Below, one piece after another: positions 18,063 to 27,123 of a stretch of DNA of 64,000 nucleotides. This stretch comes from Telluribacter roseus (GTDB lineage: Bacteria; Bacteroidota; Bacteroidia; Cytophagales; Spirosomataceae). Positions within the stretch are counted from its first letter, which is position 1. Every line of letters begins with the position of its first letter. The notes under the pieces are model-generated. The model saw only the letters and a list, made by a program, of their open reading frames with translations. It searched no databases and had not been told where the DNA came from. The stretch covers positions 62,001-126,000 of the forward strand of contig NZ_JAFEUV020000007.1 in NCBI RefSeq assembly GCF_017355915.2, given 5' to 3'. Both the position numbers and the translations under genes were made by a program.

Positions 18063-19943
18063 ATGAAATTCCTGACCATCCTTTTGTCCACTCTGGTGCT
18101 CTCCCTGGCTACAGGACTGCATTCCGGAGTAGCCCAGAACCTGCCCGCTCCGCCCGACCACCCCCGCTTGCTCCTGCTGGCCGGGGAAGAAAAGCAGATC
18201 CAGAAAGCCATAGCCGCTGATCCAACCTGGCAGAAAATGCATGGGGCCATTCTTTCGGAGTCGGACCAGATCGTTCAACTACCTCCTATCGAGCGTATCC
18301 AGATCGGCCGAAGGCTGCTGGACAAATCACGAGAGGCCCTGCGCCGGCTGTTTCATCTATCCTATGCGTGGCGGATGACGCAGGATAGCAGGTACGCGCA
18401 GCGCGGGGAAAAGGAAATGCTGGCCATTGCGGGCTTCACCGACTGGAACCCCACCCACTACCTCGACGTAGCCGAGATGACCATGGCCATGGCCATAGGC
18501 TACGACTGGCTGTACCCGGTGCTCTCTCCGCAGTCCCGAAAAACCATTGCTCAGGCTATTACCGAAAAAGGGCTGATGACTTCCCTTGATGATCAGTATA
18601 ATGCATTTCTCCGGGTATCTAACAACTGGAACCAGGTATGCAATGCGGGAATCAGCTTTGGCGCGCTGGCCTTGTATGAGGATAATCCGGAGCTATCGAA
18701 GCAACTCATCCAGCGGGCGCTGACAACCATCAAACTACCCATGAAAGACTATGCCCCCGATGGCGCCTACCTCGAAGGATACAGCTACTGGGGCTATGGC
18801 ACTTCGTTCAACGTACTATTCATCAGTGCCATGGAGAAGGCCTTCGGTACGGACTTTGGCCTGTCGCAGGAGCCGGGCTTCATGAAAACGGCCCGGTACA
18901 TGGAGTACATGACCGGTCCCTCGGGTCTATCCTTCAATTACAGCGATGCCAGTTCGGGCAAAGGAAGTCTTCATCCGGCCATGTTCTGGTTTGCGCAGAA
19001 AAGCCAGGACCCCTCTCTGCTTTGGGTGGAGAAAGGGTACTTACAGCAGTCTGACTACTCCGCTTTTACCAAAGATCGCCTGCTCCCGGCGGTGATGATC
19101 TGGGGTGTTTCTAATCCTCTCAGCAAAGTCACTCCGCCGGCCTCTACCTTATGGACAGGACAGGGCAAGAATCCGGTAACCATGATGCGCAGCTCCTGGA
19201 CCGACCCGGGTACTATCTATGTCGGATTCAAAACGGGTACCCCCTCGGCCAGTCATGGCCACATGGATGTGGGCTCTTTTGTGATGGAATCGGATGGAGT
19301 ACGGTGGGCGCAGGACCTGGGCATGCAGAATTACAATTCGCTCGAGTCAAAAGGGCTGAACATCTGGGGTGGAGAGCAGACGGCTCAACGCTGGCAAATT
19401 AAGCGCTACAACAATCTGATCCATAATACCCTTACCGTCAATGATCAGCACCAGTTGGTAAAAGGCAAGGCCCGAATCAACGCGTCCGGAACGAGCGGCG
19501 CATTGAAGTATGCTGTTTCGGATTTGTCCGGAGTATACGAAGGCCAGCTTGCCGGTGCCCAACGGGGAATCGGAATCGTAGGGGATGCCTACGTAGTGGT
19601 ACGGGATGAAGTAAAGGCGGCCGACAAACCAGCCAAAGTCAGGTGGGTAATGCTCACACCCGCGGAGGTAACCATCAATCAGGATAATACCGCCCTGCTC
19701 ACCCATAACGGCAAAAAACTTACTCTCCGGGTGACTACTCCGGCTTCGGTACAGATACAGACGTGGAGTACGGCTCCCACCACCGACTACGACGCCCCTA
19801 ACGACGGCACGCAACTCGTAGGCTTCGAGTACGAGGTACCGGCAGGTACTTCCCAGACTTTACAGGTACTACTCCTACCCGAGAAAGCCTCAGCTACCAA
19901 AAAGACCCTTGATCTCCCCCTGGCTCAATGGGGCAAAAAATAA
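18063..19943 (+). CDS. Heparinase II/III-family polysaccharide lyase (first of two)
   Basis: Start at 18063 (MKFLTILLSTLVLSLATGL, signal peptide). The frame opening at 18024 runs through the terminator and is unlikely. The 626-residue product has an N-terminal alpha/alpha toroid (about 30-370, DHPRLLLLAGEEKQIQKA, NNWNQVCNAGIS) and a C-terminal heparinase II/III beta-sandwich. That domain carries MMRSSWTDPGTIYVGFKTG and SASHGHMDVGSFVME, where the catalytic-site His and the Asp/Gly loop sit. Members eliminate across uronic acid linkages in glycosaminoglycans, alginate or bacterial exopolysaccharide. It is secreted, probably periplasmic. Exact PL family and substrate cannot be told from sequence reading alone. 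Confidence 0.85.
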   Translation: MKFLTILLSTLVLSLATGLHSGVAQNLPAPPDHPRLLLLAGEEKQIQKAIAADPTWQKMHGAILSESDQIVQLPPIERIQIGRRLLDKSREALRRLFHLSYAWRMTQDSRYAQRGEKEMLAIAGFTDWNPTHYLDVAEMTMAMAIGYDWLYPVLSPQSRKTIAQAITEKGLMTSLDDQYNAFLRVSNNWNQVCNAGISFGALALYEDNPELSKQLIQRALTTIKLPMKDYAPDGAYLEGYSYWGYGTSFNVLFISAMEKAFGTDFGLSQEPGFMKTARYMEYMTGPSGLSFNYSDASSGKGSLHPAMFWFAQKSQDPSLLWVEKGYLQQSDYSAFTKDRLLPAVMIWGVSNPLSKVTPPASTLWTGQGKNPVTMMRSSWTDPGTIYVGFKTGTPSASHGHMDVGSFVMESDGVRWAQDLGMQNYNSLESKGLNIWGGEQTAQRWQIKRYNNLIHNTLTVNDQHQLVKGKARINASGTSGALKYAVSDLSGVYEGQLAGAQRGIGIVGDAYVVVRDEVKAADKPAKVRWVMLTPAEVTINQDNTALLTHNGKKLTLRVTTPASVQIQTWSTAPTTDYDAPNDGTQLVGFEYEVPAGTSQTLQVLLLPEKASATKKTLDLPLAQWGKK

Positions 19944-19952
19944 GGTACAGCA

Positions 19953-21887
19953 ATGAAAAAGATATTGATAATAGTAATGACCCTATGCGTTTCGACCCTG
20001 CACGCGCAGGTTACCCCCCGAAACATCCTGGCGAAGAAGTATTCACAGGAACAGGTAAAACAAGCATTGGTCCCGCGTGAGCAGTACAAGCCCTACCCAA
20101 CTACCCCTCAGGAATGGAAAGCCGCCGTACCGGATTCAGTTCTGACACGGATTGTAAAGGCCGGTCAAGAACAGCTCACTTATACCTTTGAACCCATCAC
20201 AGCCTCCACCGCCCTGGACTTTGTACGCTCAGGTGACCGCGAGCGGCACAGTGGCATCTCCTTTGGCAAGCGGAACGCCATGGTAGACCTGATGCTGGCC
20301 GAAAGCGTGGAAGGGAAAGGTCGCTTCACAGAAGCCATTCTGAATGGAGTATGGTCCATCTGCGAAGAAAGTTTCTGGGGAGTACCTGCCCATATAGGTA
20401 ATACGGGGTTGCCTGATGTTGAAAACCCGGTGGTAGACTTGTTTGCGGCCGAAACAGCCGCCGTTCTGGGGCTGGCCGACTACTTTGTGGGGGATCAGCT
20501 AGATAAGATAAATCCGCTGGTACGCAAGCGCATCTACTTTGAAACCAACAGGCGATTATTTACACCCATGCTGACCAAAGGGGATACCTACGGCTGGAAT
20601 AGCCCTACCCGCCCCGTTAACAACTGGAACCCGTGGATCATGTCCAACTGGATTTCAGCCACCCTGATGCTGGAAAAGGATGAGGATCGCCGGGCAGCCA
20701 TGATCCACAAGTCAATGACAGATCTGGACCGCTACCTGAACAGCCTGGGGGATGATGGAGGTTGTGACGAAGGTCCTAGTTACTGGACCGCCGCCGGAGC
20801 CAGTGTATACGACTGCCTGGAGCTACTCAGTGACGCTACCAATCGTACAGTGAATCTATATGATGAGCCACTCATCCAAAACATGGGGGGCTACTTCTAC
20901 AAAGTACATATTGACGAGCATTATTTTGTCAATTTTGCCGATGCCGACCCCAAACTCATGCCGGACGGACTTCTCCTGTACCGGTTTGGAAAAGCGCTCA
21001 ATGATGAGCGTATGGTGGAAATGGGACAGTGGGCATTGGGTAAATATGCTCAGTCGTCCCTGGCACCGAGCCGGTTCCACCGCTTCCGTTTTATCAAGAA
21101 TCTGCTGACGGCCCAGCATATAGGCCCGACAAAATCTTCCTATAAAAAAGTAGAGGACGCCTGGCTTTCGGACATACAGGTTCTAACGGCCCGGTCCAGC
21201 AACGGCCTCTTTCTGGCTACCCACGGAGGCCATAATGCCGAAAGCCATAACCATAATGATGTGGGAGACTTTATGCTTTATGCCAATGGCGAACCCGTCA
21301 TCATTGACGCAGGCCGGGGGAACTACACCGCCCGCACTTTTTCGAACCAGCGGTATGAGTTGTGGTTTACCCAGTCACAGTACCATAACCTACCTATCAT
21401 CAATGGCTTGGGCCAACTAGCGGGTCGTAATTTTGAAGCCCAAAATGTAAGTAGCCGTATCTCAGATAAAGACGCTTCCCTGACTATGAATATAGCACCG
21501 GCCTACCCACCCGCAGCCGGGCTTACCAACTGGAATCGTAAGGTGACCTTGAACAGAGCTAAAAATCAGGTGGAGGTAACGGATGAGTTTACGATGCAGC
21601 AAAAGCCGTCCTCTTTACAGGAAGTATTCATGACTATTGCGGACGTAGACACGACCAAACCCGGGCTCGTGAAGCTAACTACCCCCGGCAGGCAGACATT
21701 CGTTCTTCGTTATGATCCTAAAGAATGGAAAGTGTCCACTGATTATCCTTCTACCGATGGTATGGAATACCGGAGTTTCAAAACAAAATGGGACAACCGC
21801 CCGGTACAGCGTATTCTGCTATCTAATATTTCCTTGTCCCAAAAAGGGAAGCACAGCTTTACCATCGCCCCCTATACGCCAAATTAA
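19953..21887 (+). CDS. Heparinase II/III-family polysaccharide lyase (second of two)
   Basis: 644 residues with a signal peptide (MKKILIIVMTLCVSTLHAQ). The toroid domain (about 40-370) contains NIGNTGLPDVENPVVDLFAA, NNWNPWIMSNWIS and DDGGCDEGPSYW, with conserved Asn, Tyr and Trp positions of the family. The C-terminal sandwich has HGGHNAESHNHNDVGDFMLY, the strongly conserved HNHNDVG block, and IIDAGRGNYT. It starts only 10 bases after the previous lyase, so the two are translated from one message. It is distinct in sequence from its neighbour, which suggests endo/exo division of labour on one uronate-containing polymer. No sulfatase or unsaturated glucuronyl hydrolase gene is nearby. Confidence 0.88.
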   Translation: MKKILIIVMTLCVSTLHAQVTPRNILAKKYSQEQVKQALVPREQYKPYPTTPQEWKAAVPDSVLTRIVKAGQEQLTYTFEPITASTALDFVRSGDRERHSGISFGKRNAMVDLMLAESVEGKGRFTEAILNGVWSICEESFWGVPAHIGNTGLPDVENPVVDLFAAETAAVLGLADYFVGDQLDKINPLVRKRIYFETNRRLFTPMLTKGDTYGWNSPTRPVNNWNPWIMSNWISATLMLEKDEDRRAAMIHKSMTDLDRYLNSLGDDGGCDEGPSYWTAAGASVYDCLELLSDATNRTVNLYDEPLIQNMGGYFYKVHIDEHYFVNFADADPKLMPDGLLLYRFGKALNDERMVEMGQWALGKYAQSSLAPSRFHRFRFIKNLLTAQHIGPTKSSYKKVEDAWLSDIQVLTARSSNGLFLATHGGHNAESHNHNDVGDFMLYANGEPVIIDAGRGNYTARTFSNQRYELWFTQSQYHNLPIINGLGQLAGRNFEAQNVSSRISDKDASLTMNIAPAYPPAAGLTNWNRKVTLNRAKNQVEVTDEFTMQQKPSSLQEVFMTIADVDTTKPGLVKLTTPGRQTFVLRYDPKEWKVSTDYPSTDGMEYRSFKTKWDNRPVQRILLSNISLSQKGKHSFTIAPYTPN

Positions 21888-21943
21888 TGAGGGTGAATAT
21901 TTACCTAGCAATGCTAACTGCTTAGAAAGCTTATCAGTAGTTA

Positions 21944-21988
21944 CTAAACACAAAGAGCCGGGGAATACCTCCGGCTCTTTGTGTTTAG
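21944..21988. terminator. Perfect 18-bp bidirectional terminator
   Basis: CTAAACACAAAGAGCCGG (21944-21961) pairs perfectly with 21971-21988 around a 9-base loop. It divides the lyase gene from the convergent protease gene. Confidence 0.9.
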
Positions 21989-22031
21989 TAAAAGACGCTG
22001 AACTTACTTGACGTCCCAGTCAACCCAGAGG

Positions 22032-24713
22032 TTATACTGGTTTCAGATCCTGGGTATCCCTCACTACCTCAATAGGTATCAACAAGGTAGGAAGTAGGTT
22101 GTGGAGACCGTTTCTAAACCACGCTCCGGCGTTGCCGAAGCCTATGATGTCAGCACGTTTATCGCCAGTAAGCTTAGCCAGGAAGCGGGGATGCTGATCG
22201 ACCCGCCAACCCTGAGCATAGCCGTAGTTAGCCACCACCATCTGCGGAGCCTTGAAGGTACCATCGCCGTTATTGAACGAAACCCAAGTACCCGCTGTAC
22301 CAAAACCCACGATATCAGCCCGACCATTCCCTGACATGTCAGCCATAAAACGAGGATGCTGATCGACCCGCCAGCCACCGGCATGGTAGCCAAAATTAGG
22401 TACTACCATTTGAGGAGCCTGAAAAGTACCATCGCCGTTGTTTCGTGATACCCATACCCCGGCATTACCAAAGCCCACAATGTCGGCCCGGCCGTCTCCG
22501 GTAACATCCGTCATGAAGCGAGGATGCTGGTCGACCCGCCAACTACCAGCGCTGTAGCCGAAGTTAGCCATGACCAGTTGCGGAGCCTGGAAGGTACCAT
22601 CTCCATTGTTACGCGACACAAATACGCCAGCGTTGCCAAAGCCTACAATATCCGGACGACCATCACCGGTTGTATCTGCCAGAAGTCGTGGGTGCTGATC
22701 CACCCGCCAACCCTGTCCGTAGCCAAAGTTGGCTACCACCAGTTGCGGAGCCTGGAAGGTACCATTGCCGTTGTTGCGCGACACCCATACACCGGCGGTA
22801 CCAAAGCCTACAATGTCGGAGCGCCCATCGCCCGTCACATCTACCATAAAGCGGGGGTGCATGTCAACCCGCCAGCCCCCGGCATTATAGCCAAAGTTGT
22901 CCATCACCATCTGTGGTGCCTGAAAGGTGCCGTTCCCGTTGTTACGCGATACCCATACTCCGGCATTACCGAAGCCCAAAATATCAGCCCGGCCATCACC
23001 GGTTACGTCAGCCATGAAGCGTGGATGCTGATCGACCCGCCAGCCCCCGGCACTGTATCCAAAGTTAGCCACCACCATCTGCGGAGCCTGGAAGGTACCA
23101 TTACCATTGTTGCGTGATACCCAAACCCCAGCGTTACCGAAGCCCACAATATCATCACGACCATCGCCGGTCACGTCGGCCATGATCCGTGGGTGCTGGT
23201 CTACCCGCCAACCCCCGGCATTGTAGCCGAAGTTAGCCATGACCAGTTGTAGGGGTCGGGCCCGCTGTACCGCCAGGGCCGCATTAATCCGACCATAGCC
23301 ATACTGGTTGCTCCGGCCGTGTACATCATAAGCAGCGGCAGCAGATGCGACTTTGGTAGCAGATCCCTGCAGGAGGTACCGGATTCCTTCCGGTCTTAAC
23401 CCCGGATCTACGCTCAGCATCAGGGCCGCTACCCCGGCGGCCAGTGGCGTAGCTGATGAAGTTCCCCCAAAGCCACTGGCATCTGCGGCCTGGCAGTAGT
23501 CTCCGTTGGGGTTGGTATTATACCCAAAGGCCCCGCGTACATCGGTAGTTTCTATACGTAAAGTACCTCCACTACTGGGTGCCACAAAATCAAGTCCGTT
23601 TCCATACTGGCTGTATCCTGAACGTACATCCCGGTTTGTACTGGCCCCTACTCCGATGGTTTCGGGTAGACTGGCCGGATAGGATACCGTATTGGTACCA
23701 CCGTTCCCCGTTGCGCAGAACACGGTAACGCCGTTATTAACGGCCCGGCGAATGGCCGCCGTCAGCGTGTTATTGGGCGTGATACTCCAGGAGCAGGAGA
23801 TGATCTGCCCTCGCTGAGCAGCCCAATCAAAGGTCTGTGCCCAGGTATCCCAGGTATGAGCTCCCGCAGCCCGTAGGGGTACTATCCGGCAATTAGGCGC
23901 AATACCTACTACCCCAAGACCATTCTCCGCTGCTGCTATAACACCGGCACAGGCGGTACCGTGGGCATCGCCATTGTTAGTCGCGTCATTATCATTGTTA
24001 TCAAAGTCCCGACCCGGATCAATGTTAGCAACCAGATCAGGATGATTGATATCAACTCCTGTATCATGTACAACCACCCGGATAGTGGGACTACCGGTAG
24101 TAATAGCCCAGGCTCCCAGAGCGTTCACATCCGCCCCGGCAGTACCCCCACCCTGCCCGGTATTGCGAAGATGCCATTGACTTATGAAGCGGGGCGCATC
24201 CTGCGGAAAATGAAAAGTGGGCGCCTGCACGGAGTTGGGTTCGGCGTATTCTACAATATCCTCGGCGGCCAGTTCATTGGCAAGTAGTAGAGGAGCATCC
24301 TCCTCCGGATCATTGACCCGAAACTTCCAGTAGTCAGGGCCCTTTTCAATAACTACACCATCCACCTTTTCCAGCACTTTCTCCCGCTCCTGCTCAGATG
24401 CCCCTTCCTTAAAACTGATCAGAATATCATTAGTCAGTACGAACACGTTTCCTTCCGGATCCTGAAAAGCGGCCCGCGTGTTTCGGATATCCGGGTATGA
24501 TTTCATCTCCTGCAGCTTCTGCTTTTCTCCTCTGACAATGAGCAGTTCCGGAGGGTAAGTGGGATCAATGGCTAAGCGGGTTGATCTGCCCAGACGGGAT
24601 GCCACGGTGGCAGGATGCTCGTCCCTTGCTGGCGTGACAAGCCGTACATCTTCTACTTTTTTCAGGGGAACCTGGGTTCCTCCTACGGTGAGAGAATAGT
24701 TCTCGATACTCAT
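22032..24713 (-). CDS. S8 (subtilisin-like) serine protease fused to seven FG-GAP/PVL-like repeats
   Basis: 893 residues in three parts. Residues 1-175 look like an inhibitor/propeptide region (FVLTNDILISFKEG, VEYAEPNSV). Residues 180-480 are a complete S8 catalytic domain with D217 (VVVHDTGVDINHPDL), H251 (GDAHGTACAGV), oxyanion N337 and S419 (GGTSSATPLAAG). Residues 489-866 are seven repeats of 55-56 residues, the last shortened. I see no signal peptide, lipobox or type IX C-terminal domain, so the export route is unclear. The start is fixed by a very strong AAAGGAGG five bases before ATG, unusual for this phylum. The repeats suggest a carbohydrate-binding propeller that targets the protease to a glycan. 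Confidence 0.9.
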   Translation of the reverse strand: MSIENYSLTVGGTQVPLKKVEDVRLVTPARDEHPATVASRLGRSTRLAIDPTYPPELLIVRGEKQKLQEMKSYPDIRNTRAAFQDPEGNVFVLTNDILISFKEGASEQEREKVLEKVDGVVIEKGPDYWKFRVNDPEEDAPLLLANELAAEDIVEYAEPNSVQAPTFHFPQDAPRFISQWHLRNTGQGGGTAGADVNALGAWAITTGSPTIRVVVHDTGVDINHPDLVANIDPGRDFDNNDNDATNNGDAHGTACAGVIAAAENGLGVVGIAPNCRIVPLRAAGAHTWDTWAQTFDWAAQRGQIISCSWSITPNNTLTAAIRRAVNNGVTVFCATGNGGTNTVSYPASLPETIGVGASTNRDVRSGYSQYGNGLDFVAPSSGGTLRIETTDVRGAFGYNTNPNGDYCQAADASGFGGTSSATPLAAGVAALMLSVDPGLRPEGIRYLLQGSATKVASAAAAYDVHGRSNQYGYGRINAALAVQRARPLQLVMANFGYNAGGWRVDQHPRIMADVTGDGRDDIVGFGNAGVWVSRNNGNGTFQAPQMVVANFGYSAGGWRVDQHPRFMADVTGDGRADILGFGNAGVWVSRNNGNGTFQAPQMVMDNFGYNAGGWRVDMHPRFMVDVTGDGRSDIVGFGTAGVWVSRNNGNGTFQAPQLVVANFGYGQGWRVDQHPRLLADTTGDGRPDIVGFGNAGVFVSRNNGDGTFQAPQLVMANFGYSAGSWRVDQHPRFMTDVTGDGRADIVGFGNAGVWVSRNNGDGTFQAPQMVVPNFGYHAGGWRVDQHPRFMADMSGNGRADIVGFGTAGTWVSFNNGDGTFKAPQMVVANYGYAQGWRVDQHPRFLAKLTGDKRADIIGFGNAGAWFRNGLHNLLPTLLIPIEVVRDTQDLKPV
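22116..23249 (-). repeat. Seven tandem repeats of 165-168 bp coding for FG-GAP/PVL-like blades
   Basis: Each repeat encodes a variant of NFGY-x-AGGWRVDQHPR followed by ADVTGDGRADIVGFG, AGVWVSRNNG and GTFQAP. The fourth repeat is one residue shorter and the seventh ends after the IIGFGNAG strand. The DxTGDGRxD loop resembles calcium-binding loops of FG-GAP/VCBS propellers. Seven units match one closed seven-bladed propeller. Confidence 0.88.
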
Positions 24714-24718
24714 GTTGG

Positions 24719-24726
24719 CCTCCTTT
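24719..24726 (-). promoter_or_regulatory. Strong Shine-Dalgarno sequence of the S8 protease gene
   Basis: The - strand reads AAAGGAGG, then CCAAC, then ATG. Almost no other gene in the window has such a site, so translation of this gene may be unusually efficient or the gene may come from a different background. Confidence 0.7.
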
Positions 24727-25433
24727 CGGTTTAGGTGTAGAATATAATGAAATAGACAGAGCTTTGATCATGGCCAAACCTACGGAATGGGATGACAAAC
24801 ACTCCGGCTTATTAGTCGGGATGCGGATAGAAGACGGAAACAGCCGGTGATGAATTTCTAAAAAATAATGTCGGCGGTCCCCCCTCAATGAAGGGCAGAT
24901 TGCAGTGGAAAGACACATGTTCGTACAGAAGGCGATCTTTAGCAGATTCCGCTTTTGAAGCAGTGCCTGGTCCTTTTGTGGCGTAGTGCCACCAGACAGT
25001 GGTTTCAGTTTCGGAACTATTAATTGGGGCACCAGGTAGTACCCAGGCTGTACTAAGTTTCTATCATCAGTACAACCCTTGTCGTAGATCAGACATAATT
25101 TTTAAAAGCGGTGGAAGCAAAATAAGGTATATCAATAACAGGATGTATTGATTACGAAGAGCCTCAGGGGGAGTAGACTTAAAACGGTTGTAAAGGCAGT
25201 GTAAAGCAAGCCACCTTCATGAAGAACAGTTTCGTAGGAGCAGTATATTTATTAATAATAAATATACTCCATATCGCATACCAGGGATGCTATTGCCCCT
25301 CAGATGCTGACACTAATGTAGCATGAATTCCAATAAGTTACCAGCATATACCACAATTTATATCACAAATGAAATTTGTCTGTACAGGTGGATACTCACT
25401 TGACAACAAGCAGTAAAAAAAATATATTTCCTT
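24727..25433. other. Divergent gap between protease and oxidoreductase genes
   Basis: About 700 bp. It contains a perfect AT-rich inverted repeat at 25242-25268 (12-bp arms, AGTATATTTATT, 3-base loop). A 155-codon frame at 24565-25032 on - overlaps the start of the protease gene and does not look like a protein. No other feature was found. Confidence 0.45.
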
Positions 25434-25441
25434 TACATTTG
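25434..25441 (+). promoter_or_regulatory. Bacteroidota-type -7 promoter element
   Basis: TACATTTG is an exact match to TAnnTTTG and lies 53 bases before the oxidoreductase start codon. I do not see a TTG at the usual -33 distance. Confidence 0.5.
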
Positions 25442-25494
25442 AAGACTACTTTTTAACCCGATGCAAACCCCCTCTAACCCACCAACATTACCCA

Positions 25495-26466
25495 ATGAAA
25501 GCAGCTATATACACACAATACGGCCCTCCGGAAGTGGTCAGTCTTCAGGAGGTTGACACACCTACTCCCAAAATCAGAGAAGTACTGATCAGGGTACATG
25601 CCACCACCGTCAACCGCACCGATAGCGCCATCCGAAATGCCGACAACCTCCTGACCCGCTTGTTCAGCGGACCTCTCAAACCCAGATTCAAAACATTGGG
25701 CAATGAGTTTGCCGGAGAAGTGGAAGCCGTTGGGCCGGAGGTTACCTCCCTCAGGATCGGGGATAAAGTATTTGGTTATAACGATACCCGCTTTGGAGCC
25801 CATGCCGAGTATATGACGATGCGGGAGAATGGAGCCATAACTACCCTGCCAGCCGGGCTATCTTACCAGGAGGCCGCCCCGATTACCGAAGGGGCACACT
25901 ATGCTTTATCTAACATTCGAGCCGCTCGCATAAAAAAAGGGCAGAGGGTACTGGTAAACGGCGCAACGGGCGGCATAGGCTCAGCCGCCGTACAACTGAT
26001 CAAGTACCTGGGCGCGGAGGTCACAGCGGTATGTAGTACTCCCTATATGGAACTGGTGCGATCGCTGGGAGCCGATGAAGTGATAGACTATACCACAACT
26101 GATTTTACGGCTCTTGATCAAACCTTTGACGTGGTATTCGATGCGGTAGGCAAGAGTTCATTTGACCAATGCAAACAACTCCTTACTGAAAACGGGATCT
26201 ACCTTTCCACTGAATTGGGCCGCAATTCCGAAAATATTCTTCTGGCGCTTACCACTCCTTTACTAGGGGGAAAGAAAGTACTCTTTCCTATTCCCTCCAT
26301 CAATCAGGATGACGTAAAGTTTTTCAAAGAGCTGATCGAGCAGAAAAAGTATAAGCCCGTAATTGACCGAACGTACCCGCTGGAACAAATCGTAGAAGCC
26401 TACCGGTACGTAGAGACGGGCCAAAAGATTGGCAATGTAGTGATTACCCTATCTGCTCAGGAGTAG
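25495..26466 (+). CDS. Zinc-independent MDR oxidoreductase (quinone reductase-like)
   Basis: 323 residues. An N-terminal GroES-like domain (about 1-130: MKAAIYTQYGPPEVVSLQEV, LGNEFAGEVEAVG, GDKVFGYND) precedes a Rossmann fold with the NADPH-binding motif VNGATGGIGSAAVQL at about 153. The Cys/His ligands of zinc-dependent alcohol dehydrogenases are absent. This places it with the quinone-oxidoreductase branch of the medium-chain dehydrogenase/reductase superfamily, which reduces quinones or alpha,beta-unsaturated carbonyls with NADPH. It is cytoplasmic and monocistronic with its own promoter. The natural substrate cannot be predicted. Confidence 0.87.
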   Translation: MKAAIYTQYGPPEVVSLQEVDTPTPKIREVLIRVHATTVNRTDSAIRNADNLLTRLFSGPLKPRFKTLGNEFAGEVEAVGPEVTSLRIGDKVFGYNDTRFGAHAEYMTMRENGAITTLPAGLSYQEAAPITEGAHYALSNIRAARIKKGQRVLVNGATGGIGSAAVQLIKYLGAEVTAVCSTPYMELVRSLGADEVIDYTTTDFTALDQTFDVVFDAVGKSSFDQCKQLLTENGIYLSTELGRNSENILLALTTPLLGGKKVLFPIPSINQDDVKFFKELIEQKKYKPVIDRTYPLEQIVEAYRYVETGQKIGNVVITLSAQE

Positions 26467-26523
26467 GAATACCCTCTATGTACATACGGAAGTGAGCAAG
26501 CAGATACAAAATAAAAGTGCTAG

Positions 26524-26657
26524 ATAAAGCTACAACCAGTTAGGGTTGAGCTTTATAGTACCGGTGCGGCACCAAAAGCACAAATGCCACCTGATGTGAA
26601 GCAGTTAGTCAACTACTTATCAGGTGGCATGTTCTGTTAAAGGTTGTCCTTAACAGA
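26524..26657 (+). ncRNA. Three consecutive hairpins downstream of the oxidoreductase gene
   Basis: Hairpin 1 is ATAAAGCT-a-CAACC with GGTTG-AGCTTTAT (26524-26556). Hairpin 2 is ATGCCACCTGAT (26584-26595) with its complement at 26619-26630, and further pairs inside. Hairpin 3 is TCTGTTAA (26633-26640) with TTAACAGA (26650-26657). They may form a structured 3' untranslated region or a small RNA; no family is recognised. Confidence 0.35.
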
Positions 26658-26795
26658 GAATATAAAGTGATGTGTGCATAGTGTGTGAACATGTACTTCC
26701 TAGGAAACACTGCTTTACACGAACTTTTACTAGGTATGGAATGGATATATGTAAACCTAACGCATCAAAGTTATACAACTTGAAAAGATACAATC

Positions 26796-26820
26796 AATAC
26801 CGTAAATACGGTATTTTATA
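26796..26820 (+). terminator. Terminator-like hairpin in gene-free region
   Basis: AATACCGTA (26796-26804) and TACGGTATT (26807-26815) form a tight 9-bp stem followed by TTATA. No coding gene precedes it within 330 bases. Confidence 0.4.
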
Positions 26821-27091
26821 GTGGGGCCGTCACCTATCTAGCTTCTGTCATAGTGGTTAGAGAAAAATCACAATAAATACTGAAAATAAATAGCGTGTAT
26901 AAAGTAAAGAGCTAAAAATTATTGATCCATTGCTCACTTATTTTATATCCAGTTGTGCAAGTAACCTGTATATAATTAAATTATCCCCCATATTTGAATA
27001 GTGCTACACCTAAAACATCACCGGGTATTTCAGAATGGAATGGGGTGACTGCGGTGCTTCTGAAGGTACTCTTATTGAAGGCTACAAATAA

Positions 27092-27123
27092 AAACGGCCT
27101 GCAATAAGTTATGCAGGCCGTTT
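27092..27123. terminator. Terminator-like hairpin without a neighbouring gene end
   Basis: AAACGGCCTGCA (27092-27103) pairs perfectly with TGCAGGCCGTTT (27112-27123) around an 8-base loop. Neither strand has a gene ending here, which hints at a non-coding transcript. Confidence 0.6.

Noticed and set aside
22524-23117. 197-codon frame on + opposite the FG-GAP repeats
   Set aside because: Its repeats are the antisense of the propeller repeats. The - strand product has clear domains and start signals.
22116-23249. CRISPR-like or satellite repeat
   Set aside because: Repeats are 165-168 bp without unique spacers and keep the protein reading frame, so they are coding repeats.
24565-25032. 155-codon frame on the - strand
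   Set aside because: It overlaps the protease start in another frame, is rich in Arg/Ser/His/Pro without structure, and crosses the strong Shine-Dalgarno region. It looks like a chance frame.
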